This document shows, piece after piece, positions 14,900 to 23,536 of a stretch of 64,000 nucleotides of DNA. The DNA comes from a virus, in the IMG/VR virus record IMGVR_UViG_3300028920_000034, positions 89,115-153,114 of that record. One strand, written 5' to 3'. The notes beneath the pieces are model-generated. The model was not told the origin of the DNA, made no database searches, and was given only the letters and a program-made list of their open reading frames with translations. The stretch's first letter is position 1. Each line of letters begins with the position of its first letter. The translations under genes were made by a program, and so were the position numbers.

Positions 14900-17131
14900 C
14901 TACCTGGTGATGTACTGCGCGTTCACGGTCGCGCGCTGCGTCACCTTGGCCGGATCGCCATCCTTGGAGTGGTTCCAGTTTCCGATCTGGAGGTACACGC
15001 GCGCCTGGTGACCCACCTTGTGGGTGGGGAGCTTGGGCTGCCGTTTCTCGTAGATGATGCTCTGCATCCCGAGCATCTTCCTGGGCCCCTCGTCCACGGA
15101 CCAGCCGTGCGAACTCGCCCAGCCCTGGATGGCTCGCTTGAGCTCCCAGAGCTCCTTGCTCGAAAGCGGCTTCTTGCGCGTGCTCAGGGCGCTACTCATC
15201 TGGGTGTACTGATGTGGTGAGCCCTGATACTCCACCTTGCTGGTGAACTTCGGGCGCTTGATCCCAAGGGGCCGGAGCAATGGCCACAGGGCCGCCAGGT
15301 CCTTGGGCACGGTGTCACCCTTGATCAGCTTGGGGCGCGCCGCCTCGTCCAGGTCCTCGAGCCCAGCGTCCTGGCGGAGCTCACCCAGGAGCCCACCGAG
15401 GTTGTCCTCGTCCTCCACGGACACGACGTTGCGGTTGCCGCCGGTGGCGATCTCCTCCTTGAACAGATCGGTGAGGGGGCGCCAATCGTACTTCCGGTCC
15501 CCCTTCCACACCTTCCGCATGTCCACCATGGTCTCGTCCAGCATCTTGGGCTTGACGTTGGCGTTCTTGTGCTCGGTGTAGGTGGACACGCTGAATTCGG
15601 TCATCCTGGGCGGAATTCGCACGATCATGGTGTGCTTCCCCAGCTTGGACTTCGTGACCCACCGCCCGGACACGGTGCCACCGGTGCCCTTGTCCCCGGT
15701 GAACCCCTTGACGCTGCCACCGATGGCCTTGCGGACCGCCTGGTCCAGCATCTTGATGATCATCATCTTGGCCTGGTGAAGCTGCTCGGGGCTGGCTGCC
15801 TCCCCGAGCTCCTGGTCCTCGAGCTCCATCCGCCCGCGCCCGCGCCCGGTCCCGTGCGGACCCTTGCCGTCCTGGACGCCGCTGCCCCGAGGTTTTCGAC
15901 CACACTTGCCCTTGGCCTCCTCGAGCTCACCGAGGAGCTCACCGAGGGAGTCCTGACCCTCGTTCGCGGCGAACGGGCTACGCTTGTTGCCCGTGCCCAG
16001 CACGTACCAGCTCCCGGTGTTCGGGTCCTCGAAGTAACCCTTTTCCCCGCTCAGACCGTGGCCACCGTGGAACACGAGTCCCTGGCGCTCGGCCCACTTT
16101 TTCAGGTAGCCCTCGGAGCCGCGCTTCACCAGCACATAGCCTTGCGAGCTTCCCCGGTCAGGCGCCTTGTAGAGGCCCGCGTGCTTTTTCATGATGCCCT
16201 CGTCCAGCTCCCGCCCCTCGGGGAACAGCCCGGGCTGGCTGCCGGAGGGCATCTTGCTCGCCTTGCGGCGCCGCTTGTCGCGCATCTTCACGCGCTGCGA
16301 GGGCTCGTAGTAGTCCTTGCTGGTGAAGTAGCGATTGAAGATCTCATCCGCCATCATCCGGCCGGAAATCCGCAGCATGATCCCGTAGAACACCAGAGCC
16401 GCGTTGTCCGGGACAGCCCGAAGGTAGCTGCCCATCTTCGGGTGAACCTTGCTGGCGTTCCGAAGGAACATCTGAAATGCCTTGCGGGGAGCCCTGGCGA
16501 TCACGTCCTGGGCATCGGGGATGTTGTCCGCGCCGAAAATGGCCGGGAGCTCCTCACGCGGCGCCGCTTCGATGGCGTCTCGAGTCTTCTTGAATAGGAG
16601 CATCTCAGGCCCGTGGCCGCCCTCGTCCTTCATCATTTTCAGCAATGGCGCGTCCACCTTGAACGAGCCAAGGCGACTGCGTTTCCCGCCGCTGCCCGTG
16701 GCCGCCCGCTTCTGGCGCTCGTTCAGGAGCCCAGCGTGGAACAGGATGTTGTCCGACTCCTCGAGCACCACCCCCATGAGGGCGCCCATCCGTTGCTCGT
16801 CCGTGCTCTCCCAGAGGTGCTTTCCCCACTTGCGCTGAATGTCCATTGCCACCTTTCGGGGCGTGAGCCCCTTGGAGCGCCACTTGAATCCGTGGTGTCC
16901 CTCTTCCGTTTCGCTATCGACCCAGGACTCCACGCTCAGGGCCCCTCCGCTGCGAATCGGCATGATGTAGATCACGCCGAAGGGCACGTTCACCCCGATG
17001 GTGTCCGAGCCTTTGGTCCGGGAGTAGCTGGGGTTGGCGCCCACGGTTCCGTTGAGAATTCCGGCCACCTCGCCCCACCACTTCATGAACCCCGTCTTGT
17101 CTTCGCGAGCAATCTTGTCCAGCGTTTTCAT
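14900..17131 (-). CDS. Large internal head polyprotein with several capsid-targeting/cleavage elements
   Basis: 743 residues. Five gp21-type sites are visible: L-E-E|S (123-126), L-D-E|G (309-312), L-E-E|A (403-406), L-G-E|A (442-445) and L-D-E|A (594-597). Three are preceded by leucine/glutamate helices: RMGALMGVVLEE, SLGELLGELEE and NLGGLLGELRQDAGLEDLDE. The intervening modules are basic mixed alpha/beta domains. Cutting at all sites would give about six pieces of 35-190 residues. It is the last gene of the 16-kb block. The modules match no family I know. The polyprotein reading is inferred from the repeated motif, which fits the protease encoded at 6230-7798. Confidence 0.7.
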   Translation of the reverse strand: MKTLDKIAREDKTGFMKWWGEVAGILNGTVGANPSYSRTKGSDTIGVNVPFGVIYIMPIRSGGALSVESWVDSETEEGHHGFKWRSKGLTPRKVAMDIQRKWGKHLWESTDEQRMGALMGVVLEESDNILFHAGLLNERQKRAATGSGGKRSRLGSFKVDAPLLKMMKDEGGHGPEMLLFKKTRDAIEAAPREELPAIFGADNIPDAQDVIARAPRKAFQMFLRNASKVHPKMGSYLRAVPDNAALVFYGIMLRISGRMMADEIFNRYFTSKDYYEPSQRVKMRDKRRRKASKMPSGSQPGLFPEGRELDEGIMKKHAGLYKAPDRGSSQGYVLVKRGSEGYLKKWAERQGLVFHGGHGLSGEKGYFEDPNTGSWYVLGTGNKRSPFAANEGQDSLGELLGELEEAKGKCGRKPRGSGVQDGKGPHGTGRGRGRMELEDQELGEAASPEQLHQAKMMIIKMLDQAVRKAIGGSVKGFTGDKGTGGTVSGRWVTKSKLGKHTMIVRIPPRMTEFSVSTYTEHKNANVKPKMLDETMVDMRKVWKGDRKYDWRPLTDLFKEEIATGGNRNVVSVEDEDNLGGLLGELRQDAGLEDLDEAARPKLIKGDTVPKDLAALWPLLRPLGIKRPKFTSKVEYQGSPHQYTQMSSALSTRKKPLSSKELWELKRAIQGWASSHGWSVDEGPRKMLGMQSIIYEKRQPKLPTHKVGHQARVYLQIGNWNHSKDGDPAKVTQRATVNAQYITR

Positions 17132-17135
17132 CCTG

Positions 17136-18035
17136 TCACCTCTTGCGCGTCGTCACGGACAGCTTGGCCACGCCGAACTGGACGTTGGGCACCTGGGCCG
17201 TGATGGTGAAGTAGCCCGGCACGGTCACCAGGAGGGTGTCCTCCTCGTCCGCCAGGGCCGGCTGTTCGATGTACTTGCCGCCCAGTTTCGGGGCGAGCTT
17301 GCGGAGGGCGCTCCGGAGGTTCGCCCACTGGTCTCCCTTGGCCTCGCGATAGACCGGTTTGTACCAGGCCCGCTTCACCCAGTGGGGAGCCTTCGTGTTG
17401 CGGCGCCAGCCTTTGTCCTTGAGCCACTGGTCCAAGATCGGCATGAGCTCCCACGGGTCACGCCGCTGGGCATTGGCCTCGAGGATCAGATTACCGAGCT
17501 CGCGGACTGCCTGGAGGATGTGCTCCACCTGGGCGAACCGGGTATGCCTGGCCAGAAAACACTTCTCGCACTGGTAGTCCGTCTTGCGCTTCACGCCGCC
17601 GCACGTGGGGCACCTGGTCCGCTTCTTGACTTTGCGCTCCCCGCTGCCCAGGTCCACAGGGATGCTTTGCTGGTGGAGCTTGGCGCACCGTGGACACCAC
17701 TTCGTGCCCTTGCCGGCCGTCTTGGCCAGCTTTCGCTTGCAGTCGATACAGCGCCCCAGGAGCTCACCCGTGTGGGCCTCCTTGCGCGTGGGGGGCAACC
17801 TGAAGTCGGCCAGCTTCTGGCGACGTGTCGCCGGCTCTGGCGGGGGCTCGAGGGGCTCCGGGTCCGCCTGAGCCGGCGCCTGGCGAGGTGGCCTCCGGGG
17901 GTTGGGCACACGTCGCACGCGCGTGCGGGCTCTCGTGGCCCGCTTGCGCTCGGCCGCCCCGGAGAAGTCCAGGCCGATCTGGCTCACCTGGGCCCTGAGC
18001 TCCATCAGGAGCTCCTGGATCGCCTCAAGGTTCAT
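17136..18035 (-). CDS. Internal-protein-block protein with double zinc ribbon
   Basis: 299 residues from ATG 18035. The N-terminal helix MNLEAIQELLMELRAQVSQI resembles the block's targeting element, though the following site (about residue 27, D-F-S-G|A) is not canonical. Residues 30-80 are an Arg/Pro-rich linker. Two zinc ribbons follow: CIDC...CPRC at about 94-118, then CPTCGG...CEKC at about 140-157. The last 130 residues are basic and mixed. Ribbons plus basic linker suggest nucleic-acid binding. If packaged, it would enter the host with the DNA. Confidence 0.6.
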   Translation of the reverse strand: MNLEAIQELLMELRAQVSQIGLDFSGAAERKRATRARTRVRRVPNPRRPPRQAPAQADPEPLEPPPEPATRRQKLADFRLPPTRKEAHTGELLGRCIDCKRKLAKTAGKGTKWCPRCAKLHQQSIPVDLGSGERKVKKRTRCPTCGGVKRKTDYQCEKCFLARHTRFAQVEHILQAVRELGNLILEANAQRRDPWELMPILDQWLKDKGWRRNTKAPHWVKRAWYKPVYREAKGDQWANLRSALRKLAPKLGGKYIEQPALADEEDTLLVTVPGYFTITAQVPNVQFGVAKLSVTTRKR

Positions 18036-18037
18036 CC

Positions 18038-18697
18038 CTACCACCCCGGCGCCGGGCGCGCCTCGCGCGGCTTGAGCTTCACCTGGCCGTGAAGGAGCTG
18101 CATCCCGTATTCGGTCCAGAACTCCTTGGGGTTGTAGAACGAATCGATCTCCTGCCCCTGCTTCGCCAGGAGCACGAAGGGGAGGCGCTGGCTCTGGACT
18201 GCCTCGCTTCTGCGCCCGAGGCTCCACCCGTTGGGCAGGAGCACCGTGGTCTGCGGGTACATCTTGAGGGTGGCCAGCGTCTTGCGGAACACCTCCTGGG
18301 CGTCCAGCCCCTCGAGCTCATCCCAGCGCCCCGCCGTGGGGCCCTGGTAGAAGTAGCTGTAGGACTTCCCAGCGCGGCGGATCTTGACCACCGATCTCTG
18401 ATCGGCAAGGCGAGGGCGCGCCTCCATCAGCCCGGACTCCTCGCGGAGCTGCCCGAGGAGCTCACCGAGAGCGTCCCCCTCGAGCATTTCGATGTTGCCC
18501 ATCTTGCGGGGGCTGCCCTTCGGCTCTCCGCTCTCCAGGTCCAGCTCGAGGTAGTAGAGGTTGCCACCCTTGCCGGGCTTCTTGAGGCTCACCACGTAGG
18601 ACTTGGCATCCGCTCCCGCGGTCACCACCTCCCACTCCTGGCCGTCCACTTCGATGGTCTCGTAGGGAACGGGGAGCATGTACTGGGTTGGGGCCAT
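18038..18697 (-). CDS. Internal head protein with central targeting/cleavage element
   Basis: 219 residues. Residues 1-70 form a small beta domain (VDGQEWEVVTAG, KSYVVSLKKPGKGGNLYYLEL). Then comes the block's element ALGELLGQLREESGLMEA (76-93), with L-M-E|A at 90-93. A C-terminal alpha/beta domain of about 125 basic residues follows. The element is internal, so the N-terminal domain would be cut off or both parts would be packaged. No homologous family recognised. Confidence 0.65.
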   Translation of the reverse strand: MAPTQYMLPVPYETIEVDGQEWEVVTAGADAKSYVVSLKKPGKGGNLYYLELDLESGEPKGSPRKMGNIEMLEGDALGELLGQLREESGLMEARPRLADQRSVVKIRRAGKSYSYFYQGPTAGRWDELEGLDAQEVFRKTLATLKMYPQTTVLLPNGWSLGRRSEAVQSQRLPFVLLAKQGQEIDSFYNPKEFWTEYGMQLLHGQVKLKPREARPAPGW

Positions 18698-18706
18698 GGG
18701 GTCCTC

Positions 18707-19330
18707 CTACCGCTTCTCGCGGGTGGCGCTGAGTACCTTGAACGCCTTGTCCTTGCGGAGGCGTTTCAGCTCCAGGCCGGTGACGCTGGTGATCTCGTAG
18801 ACGGTGCCGTGCTTCGGGTCCTCGCGGGAGCCCACGTTGCCGTACTCCTCCGCGCGATACCAGGGGTCCGTCTCCCTGGTCATCTTGCCGGTGGGCGGAT
18901 TCACCGCCTTCACCTCCACACGCCACCGCACGTAGTCCTCCTCTTTCTCCTGGGGCTGCTTCTTGCCGGCGAGGAGGGCCTTGAGCTTGCGAGCGCGCTC
19001 GGGGTGGTACTTCTGATAGCCGGACTTGAGCCAGGTCTCGGTGCCCTGGCGGATCAGGTCATCCGCGATAGGGCGCTGAATGCGCTGCTCCTTGCCCATC
19101 GAATAGAGCTGTTTGTAGGTCACCGCATCGTCCGTCACCCGGGTCACGAAGATGCCACTGGGCGAGCTCGAGGCGCCCATGAAATACACCTGGTTCGGGA
19201 AGATGGTCATCCCGCCGAGCTTGCGGAGACCGCCGGACCCGATGGCGTACATGGTCTCGTCCAGGGGCTCGTCCGAGCCGCCGCGGATCTGCTCGAGTAG
19301 CCGGGCCAGCTTCTGGGTTCTGATGCTCAT
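18707..19330 (-). CDS. Internal head protein with N-terminal targeting element
   Basis: 207 residues. TQKLARLLEQIRGGSDEPLDE|T at 5-26 is the block's element in N-terminal position, with T rather than A/G/S after the site. The rest is a basic alpha/beta protein (FPNQVYFMGASSSPSGIFVTR; a K/R-rich stretch at about 120-140). GGAG precedes the start. It lies 10 bp upstream of the next gene and ends 10 bp after the AAA+ gene. No family recognised. Confidence 0.65.
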   Translation of the reverse strand: MSIRTQKLARLLEQIRGGSDEPLDETMYAIGSGGLRKLGGMTIFPNQVYFMGASSSPSGIFVTRVTDDAVTYKQLYSMGKEQRIQRPIADDLIRQGTETWLKSGYQKYHPERARKLKALLAGKKQPQEKEEDYVRWRVEVKAVNPPTGKMTRETDPWYRAEEYGNVGSREDPKHGTVYEITSVTGLELKRLRKDKAFKVLSATREKR

Positions 19331-19342
19331 CGTGTTCTCCTG

Positions 19343-20254
19343 CTACTTGACCGCCAGGTCACCCTTGGCGATGTGAATGGTGGCCACCTTGGTGAGCCCC
19401 ATGAACTTCAGTGCGCGCTTGGCCCCGGAGGCGTCCGGGGCCGTCATCACCAGGTGGAAGTCCGCCTGGCGGGGCTCCTGCATCCCGGGGAGCTGCACCT
19501 GCTTCAGGCGCACCGCCTGGCCGATGGCCTCGAGGGCCGGCCGCCGCATCTCTGCCCCCTCGTCCAACAGGAGCACCCCCTGGTTGGCCATGGTGAGCTC
19601 GCCTTCCACGTAGCGGCCGTTCCGCACCGTCCCGATCAGGCCCTTCATGCTCACCGTGTAGTGCGGGGCGCGAAGGGGCCCCTTCACCATCTCCGCGATG
19701 CGCCTGGCGATCATGATCCTCCCGGACCCTGGCTGGCCGGTCAGGATGATCGGAATGTCCTGCATGATGGCCTTCAAGATCTGGTCCACCACCTTTTTCC
19801 GGACCGTCAGGTCCCGGAACTGGGTCATCCCGGGCCGGCTCGCGCGGGCCTCGGTGAGCGGCTCCGGTTCGCTGGCTCGCGGCGCGCGGATGGTCTCCAG
19901 GAGGGTGCCCAGCTTGGCCGCCCTGGTCTCCTCCACCGGGCCCAGCTCGCTCAGGTACAGATACCCTGTACCGTCACCGGACTCGACCACGCACGCGGCT
20001 CCGCCGTCCGGGAGCTCGAAGCATGTCCGGCCGCTTTTGCTCACGGACTCCTCGAGCCCGAGCAATCCAAGGGCATGGGCAAAGCCTTTGCAGTCCTTGC
20101 TCTCGGTGAACGCGATCCACGCCGCTCCCGCCGGGGGGTCCGGCACTCCCAACGCATGGTCCCCATGCTTCGTGTAGGCCACGCTGTAGCCGCTGCGTTG
20201 CATCCGCCGGCTGATGGCCAGCATGGTCTTTCTGTACGGATGGCTGCGTCTCAT
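19343..20254 (-). CDS. Internal head protein with MoxR/ComM-like AAA+ domain
   Basis: 303 residues. Residues 1-105 are a domain similar to the N-terminus of the protein at 20970-22334 (RSGYSV...PDPPAGAAWIAF against KHGFKV...PNPPEGTKWLTF). Residues 113-136 are the targeting element, ending L-T-E|A. Residues 150-300 resemble Mg-chelatase/ComM AAA+ ATPases: Walker A-like GQPGSGRI (173-180), RAPHYTVSMKGLIG, and Walker B LLLDE (228-232). The Walker A lysine is Arg and the Ser/Thr is Ile, so ATP hydrolysis is doubtful. After processing, the AAA+ part would be the mature packaged product. Confidence 0.7.
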   Translation of the reverse strand: MRRSHPYRKTMLAISRRMQRSGYSVAYTKHGDHALGVPDPPAGAAWIAFTESKDCKGFAHALGLLGLEESVSKSGRTCFELPDGGAACVVESGDGTGYLYLSELGPVEETRAAKLGTLLETIRAPRASEPEPLTEARASRPGMTQFRDLTVRKKVVDQILKAIMQDIPIILTGQPGSGRIMIARRIAEMVKGPLRAPHYTVSMKGLIGTVRNGRYVEGELTMANQGVLLLDEGAEMRRPALEAIGQAVRLKQVQLPGMQEPRQADFHLVMTAPDASGAKRALKFMGLTKVATIHIAKGDLAVK

Positions 20255-20264
20255 GTGTCTTCCT

Positions 20265-20960
20265 TTACGCCGGCTTGTACTTGATCTCCACGGTGTCTCC
20301 CAGAATGCCTCGGAAGCCACTCCGGCTCGGGTCTCCGCGCCAATACTCGCGCCCCTTCAGGTAGCCCCATGTCGGATAGGGCTTCCTTCCTCGCGTGTTG
20401 TAGAGCTCGAAATGCTGATCTGCCTTTGATTTCGCCGGAAGGGGAACCTGTGCCCCCTTGAGCACACGTTCTTTTCGGACCACCTTGCGCTTGCGCTTGT
20501 CATACACCTCGTAATACTCGCGCACCGTCACCTTTGCGAGGGCCCACTTGCCAGGATCGGCTGGAACTGGCGACGGCTTGGCCGCTGGTTTACGTTTCAC
20601 TCGGGGCGGGGGCGCCCACGCGGGGAGATCTCCGCCAGGCCCATCGAAACCCATGGCCCACTTGGGCACCTCGTCCTCGCCCAGTGCCTCTTCGCGGAGC
20701 TCACCGAGGAGCTCGCCCAGGGAGTCATGGTCCTCCTTGATCCCCTTGAGCACCCATGCCATGGCGTCTTCCTTGGTTTTGAAGCCGCTGGCCTTCACGT
20801 CACGGTTGCGGTAGTTGCGGACCAGCACGTCGCCGCGGGCCGCGCCCCACCCGGCTGCCATCGTTTTCCAGACGGAACCGAGAACCTTGTTCCCGCGCAT
20901 GACTTCGTAGCTGTTGCCCTCATCGTTGTACTTTGGTGGAACCAATCTCGCCTTGGCCAT
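20265..20960 (-). CDS. Internal head protein with central targeting element
   Basis: 231 residues. Residues 1-75 are a basic alpha/beta domain (NSYEVMRGNKVLGSVWKTM, AMAWVLKGI). The element DSLGELLGELREEALGEDE lies at 79-97, with L-G-E|D as the only candidate cut. The C-terminal 130 residues begin with a Pro/Lys linker and are very basic (YDKRKRKVVRKERV), suiting DNA contact in the head. The core SLGELLGEL is identical to one of the elements in the 743-residue polyprotein. Confidence 0.65.
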   Translation of the reverse strand: MAKARLVPPKYNDEGNSYEVMRGNKVLGSVWKTMAAGWGAARGDVLVRNYRNRDVKASGFKTKEDAMAWVLKGIKEDHDSLGELLGELREEALGEDEVPKWAMGFDGPGGDLPAWAPPPRVKRKPAAKPSPVPADPGKWALAKVTVREYYEVYDKRKRKVVRKERVLKGAQVPLPAKSKADQHFELYNTRGRKPYPTWGYLKGREYWRGDPSRSGFRGILGDTVEIKYKPA

Positions 20961-20969
20961 GATGCTCTC

Positions 20970-22334
20970 CTACTTCGTGAGTCCGCTGATGGTGAGCCAT
21001 TTCGCCTCGCCGTCCTTGCCGGCGTAGAAGCCCACCAGAGTCACTCGGCCGCTCCCGGTGGACTTGTACTCCTCGTTCACGGCGAGGCGCCACCCGAGGT
21101 ACTTCGATCCGGATGGTGCGTACTTCTGCACCATGGCCTTGGCATGGCGTCCAATCTGCACCGGGTCGATAAGCGGAAGCCCTTGCATGTTGCTCGGAAT
21201 CTTCGCCTCACCCAGGAACTCGCCTTCCAGCTCAGTGGCCTCGTACTGCATGGCCCGCTTCACCTGGAGAGGCTTCACCCACGCCGGGTGGCCGTCCAGG
21301 TCCCCGTAGGGGTTGAAACAGACCAGGTAGTGGCCTCTGTCCATGCTCCCCCGGATCAGCTTGAGGAGCGCCGCGGAGCCACCGGGGGCGATCAGCCGAA
21401 CCAGGTCGCGCGGAAGGGGCCCCTGGGCGTCACCCTTGGTGGGGTACACGCGCACCACCTTGAACTGTTGGCCGTCCGCCTCGAAGGGCTGCCCGGGGCG
21501 CGGAAGGGGCGCCCGCTCCTCGAGGTACTCTCCTCCCAGCTCAAAGTCCTCCCTCACATTGGACTTGGGCTTCTTTCCGTCCTTGAGGGCCTGAACGATC
21601 TGGCGCGCAATCACCCTGGCACTGTTCCAGTGCGGATCCTTCACACCGTACAGCTTGGCCAGGTACTGCATTTCAGGCACCGTCAGGTTGGCCGCCTCCA
21701 TCTTGCGCTGGAGGATGACAGCGAACGCATCGAAGCCGTACTGGTCACCCGGATACTCGCCGTCCAGGTGCCCCTTGCCCATCCGCTTGTGATAGGCGTA
21801 GAACTCCTTGGCCATCTTGTGCAGGTCCGCACCCGTGGCCTCCTCGAGACTGTCCTCGCTGCGAAGCTCACCGAGAAGTCTCTTGAGCTTCCCAGCCATC
21901 GCATCGCCCTCCAGTTGGCTGGGCGCGATCTCGCTCAGGAACACGTACCCGGTAAACGTGGCCATCGGCTTGAACGCTCCACGGAACGGATCCAACACCA
22001 CGTAGGCGTAGACACCCTTGCCAGGGCCGATGAACTCTTCGCGCTCCACGCCGTTGATGTTCCCGCTTCCCTCGTGTCGCCACCCACCGCCGCGCTGCAT
22101 GGCCGTGGAAAGCAAGGAGCGGAACTCATCGTACTGAGCTGGACCACCGGGAATCGGATAGCCCATGCCGTCCTTTTCCCGGTTGGTGTACTCGAAGGTG
22201 AGCCACTTGGTACCCTCTGGCGGATTCGGAATGCGGAACTGGCGCACTCCGCCGGACCGCCCTTTCACCTTGAAGCCATGCTTCTTGAGCGAAGATCCGA
22301 TGGCGGAGATCAGCTTTGGGTAATGCTTGCTCAT
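20970..22334 (-). CDS. Internal head polyprotein, three modules
   Basis: 454 residues. Module 1 (1-140) is paralogous to the N-terminus of the AAA+ protein next door. The element GKLKRLLGELRSEDSLEE|A follows (148-166). Module 2 (166-370) is helical then beta-rich. L-G-E|A at 374-377 precedes module 3 (377-454), a beta-rich domain (YLGWRLAVNEEYKSTGSGRV, VGFYAGKDGEAKWLTI). The two sites fit the gp21-type consensus. No module matches a family I recognise. Confidence 0.7.
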   Translation of the reverse strand: MSKHYPKLISAIGSSLKKHGFKVKGRSGGVRQFRIPNPPEGTKWLTFEYTNREKDGMGYPIPGGPAQYDEFRSLLSTAMQRGGGWRHEGSGNINGVEREEFIGPGKGVYAYVVLDPFRGAFKPMATFTGYVFLSEIAPSQLEGDAMAGKLKRLLGELRSEDSLEEATGADLHKMAKEFYAYHKRMGKGHLDGEYPGDQYGFDAFAVILQRKMEAANLTVPEMQYLAKLYGVKDPHWNSARVIARQIVQALKDGKKPKSNVREDFELGGEYLEERAPLPRPGQPFEADGQQFKVVRVYPTKGDAQGPLPRDLVRLIAPGGSAALLKLIRGSMDRGHYLVCFNPYGDLDGHPAWVKPLQVKRAMQYEATELEGEFLGEAKIPSNMQGLPLIDPVQIGRHAKAMVQKYAPSGSKYLGWRLAVNEEYKSTGSGRVTLVGFYAGKDGEAKWLTISGLTK

Positions 22335-22343
22335 GGTGTTCTC

Positions 22344-22910
22344 CTACCGGTACTTGCCACCGCGGATTTGAAAGCTGTCCTTGGGCGCACGGCCGGTCTT
22401 CTTGTCGCCGTACATCTGAAGGGCGCCCGGGGTGTAGCCTTCGATCATCTCGCTGTCCGCAATGGTGACAAACGTGCCGATCTGCCCGGCAATATCCCCA
22501 GGGGTGCTGTCATCGGACATGGCTTGCTCGCCCGTCTTGTAGATGCTCCCGCCCTTCATGGTCTTCCCGGTGGCCCGATACTTGAGCACCGGCTCACGGT
22601 CCCACCACTGGAGCTCCACGGCCATGGTGTAGCTGCCACCGTATCGCCCGCTCGCGCGCACGCGGAGGATCTTCCCCTTCACCCCCCACTTGTACTTCGC
22701 CAGGGAGAGCTTCGCCGCGTTGGACAGCGGGCCTTTAAGCCGGCGCGCCGCTTCCTCGAGCACACCCACCATCATGGCGTCCCGGCGAGCTGCCAGAGAG
22801 CCAGCCGTGGCCTCGTCCAGGACGGCTTCGGTCTCGTCCACTAGATCCATCTCCACGTCGTGCCCCTCGCGGAGCATCCCCAGAAGATTGAGTAGCTTGC
22901 TGGTGTCCAT
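22344..22910 (-). CDS. Internal head protein with N-terminal targeting element
   Basis: 188 residues. The start ATG at 22910 lies just after the previous stop. SKLLNLLGMLREGHDVEMDL is the N-terminal element, and L-D-E|A at 31-34 is the cut. The mature part is basic, helical at 35-75 then beta-rich (KGKILRVRASGRYGGSYTMA). It belongs to a gene run with spacings of 8-12 bp. No family recognised. Confidence 0.65.
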   Translation of the reverse strand: MDTSKLLNLLGMLREGHDVEMDLVDETEAVLDEATAGSLAARRDAMMVGVLEEAARRLKGPLSNAAKLSLAKYKWGVKGKILRVRASGRYGGSYTMAVELQWWDREPVLKYRATGKTMKGGSIYKTGEQAMSDDSTPGDIAGQIGTFVTIADSEMIEGYTPGALQMYGDKKTGRAPKDSFQIRGGKYR

Positions 22911-22918
22911 GGTACGCC

Positions 22919-23368
22919 TCACTTCCAGTCCGGGAGCTCCACCGCCACCGCCTTGAAAAGCTCCTCCGCGGCACCACCGAGATACCCGTGGCACTCGTTC
23001 ATGTCCTTGTTGACCTTGAGCATGAGCTCCACCATGTCAGGAATGCTGCGACCGTCACCCCGACCAGCTTGTTTCATTGCCGGCTCGAGTTGCTTCATCA
23101 GCTTCTCGGCCTTGGCCAGGTCCGCACGATGGGACTTCACCATATCGTGGAACGCTTCGATGTTGGCCATGAGCTGTTTGTACTGTGGGGGCTTGAACGC
23201 AGGCTTCCACCTGGACTCATCCAGCTCCTCGTCCTCCCCGAACATCTCGGGCTCGTACTCCTGGAGCCAGGCATCGAAGCCCTCCGCGGGCTCATTGGTC
23301 TCCTCGGGCTCGAGGCCGAGCTGGGAGCGGATGGATTCGATCAGGTCTCTTCCGGTCTCGGTGGGCAT
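22919..23368 (-). CDS. Internal head protein with N-terminal targeting element
   Basis: 149 residues. GRDLIESIRSQLGLEPEE (6-23) is a clear copy of the N-terminal element found in the genes at 29-31 kb. An acidic stretch runs to L-D-E|S at 49-52. The mature part is a basic helical protein (EAFHDMVKSHRADLAKAEKL). GGAGG precedes the start. It is the first gene after the hairpin element copy 3 and the motif at 23407-23426 also seen before 30841. Confidence 0.7.
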   Translation of the reverse strand: MPTETGRDLIESIRSQLGLEPEETNEPAEGFDAWLQEYEPEMFGEDEELDESRWKPAFKPPQYKQLMANIEAFHDMVKSHRADLAKAEKLMKQLEPAMKQAGRGDGRSIPDMVELMLKVNKDMNECHGYLGGAAEELFKAVAVELPDWK

Positions 23369-23406
23369 TGTCGCCTCCTGGTGTGTTCTGCCTAGTGTCC
23401 TGCATA

Positions 23407-23426
23407 TCCTACATGGCGGACACCTG
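23407..23426 (-). promoter_or_regulatory. Shared upstream motif (first copy)
   Basis: On the minus strand CAGGTGTCCGCCATGTAGGA, 39 bp upstream of the start at 23368. An 18/20 match lies at 30906-30925, 65 bp upstream of the start at 30841. Both precede the first gene of an internal-protein run. A weak TTGTCA lies just upstream here but not at the other copy, so a phage-specific promoter or operator is more likely than a sigma70 promoter. Confidence 0.4.
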
Positions 23427-23458
23427 ACAAGTCACGCGGATTTTTGGCCCCCCGATTT

Positions 23459-23530
23459 TTGGCACGCCTGTTGCTTCTTCTTAATTAACCTTATCTCTCC
23501 CTTTGGAGAGTAAGAGTCAAGAGGGTCTCC
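23459..23530 (-). repeat. Copy 3 of the hairpin element
   Basis: On the minus strand GGAGACCCTCTTGACTCTTA, then CTCTCC-AAA-GGGAGAG (stem), ATAAGGTTAATTAAG, AAGAAGCAACAG and GCGTGCCAA. It begins 7 bp after the stop at 23537. Two GATTTTTGGC motifs (about 23438-23448 and 23453-23463) lie just downstream. It shares 20 bases exactly with copy 4 at the hairpin-proximal end. Confidence 0.8.
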
Positions 23531-23536
23531 GGTGGG

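Noticed and set aside
20727-22844. Very long plus-strand open frame
   Set aside because: Lies opposite two internal-protein genes with strong Shine-Dalgarno starts and recognisable shared motifs; its sequence shows no repeated or conserved pattern and mirrors the codon bias of the minus strand.
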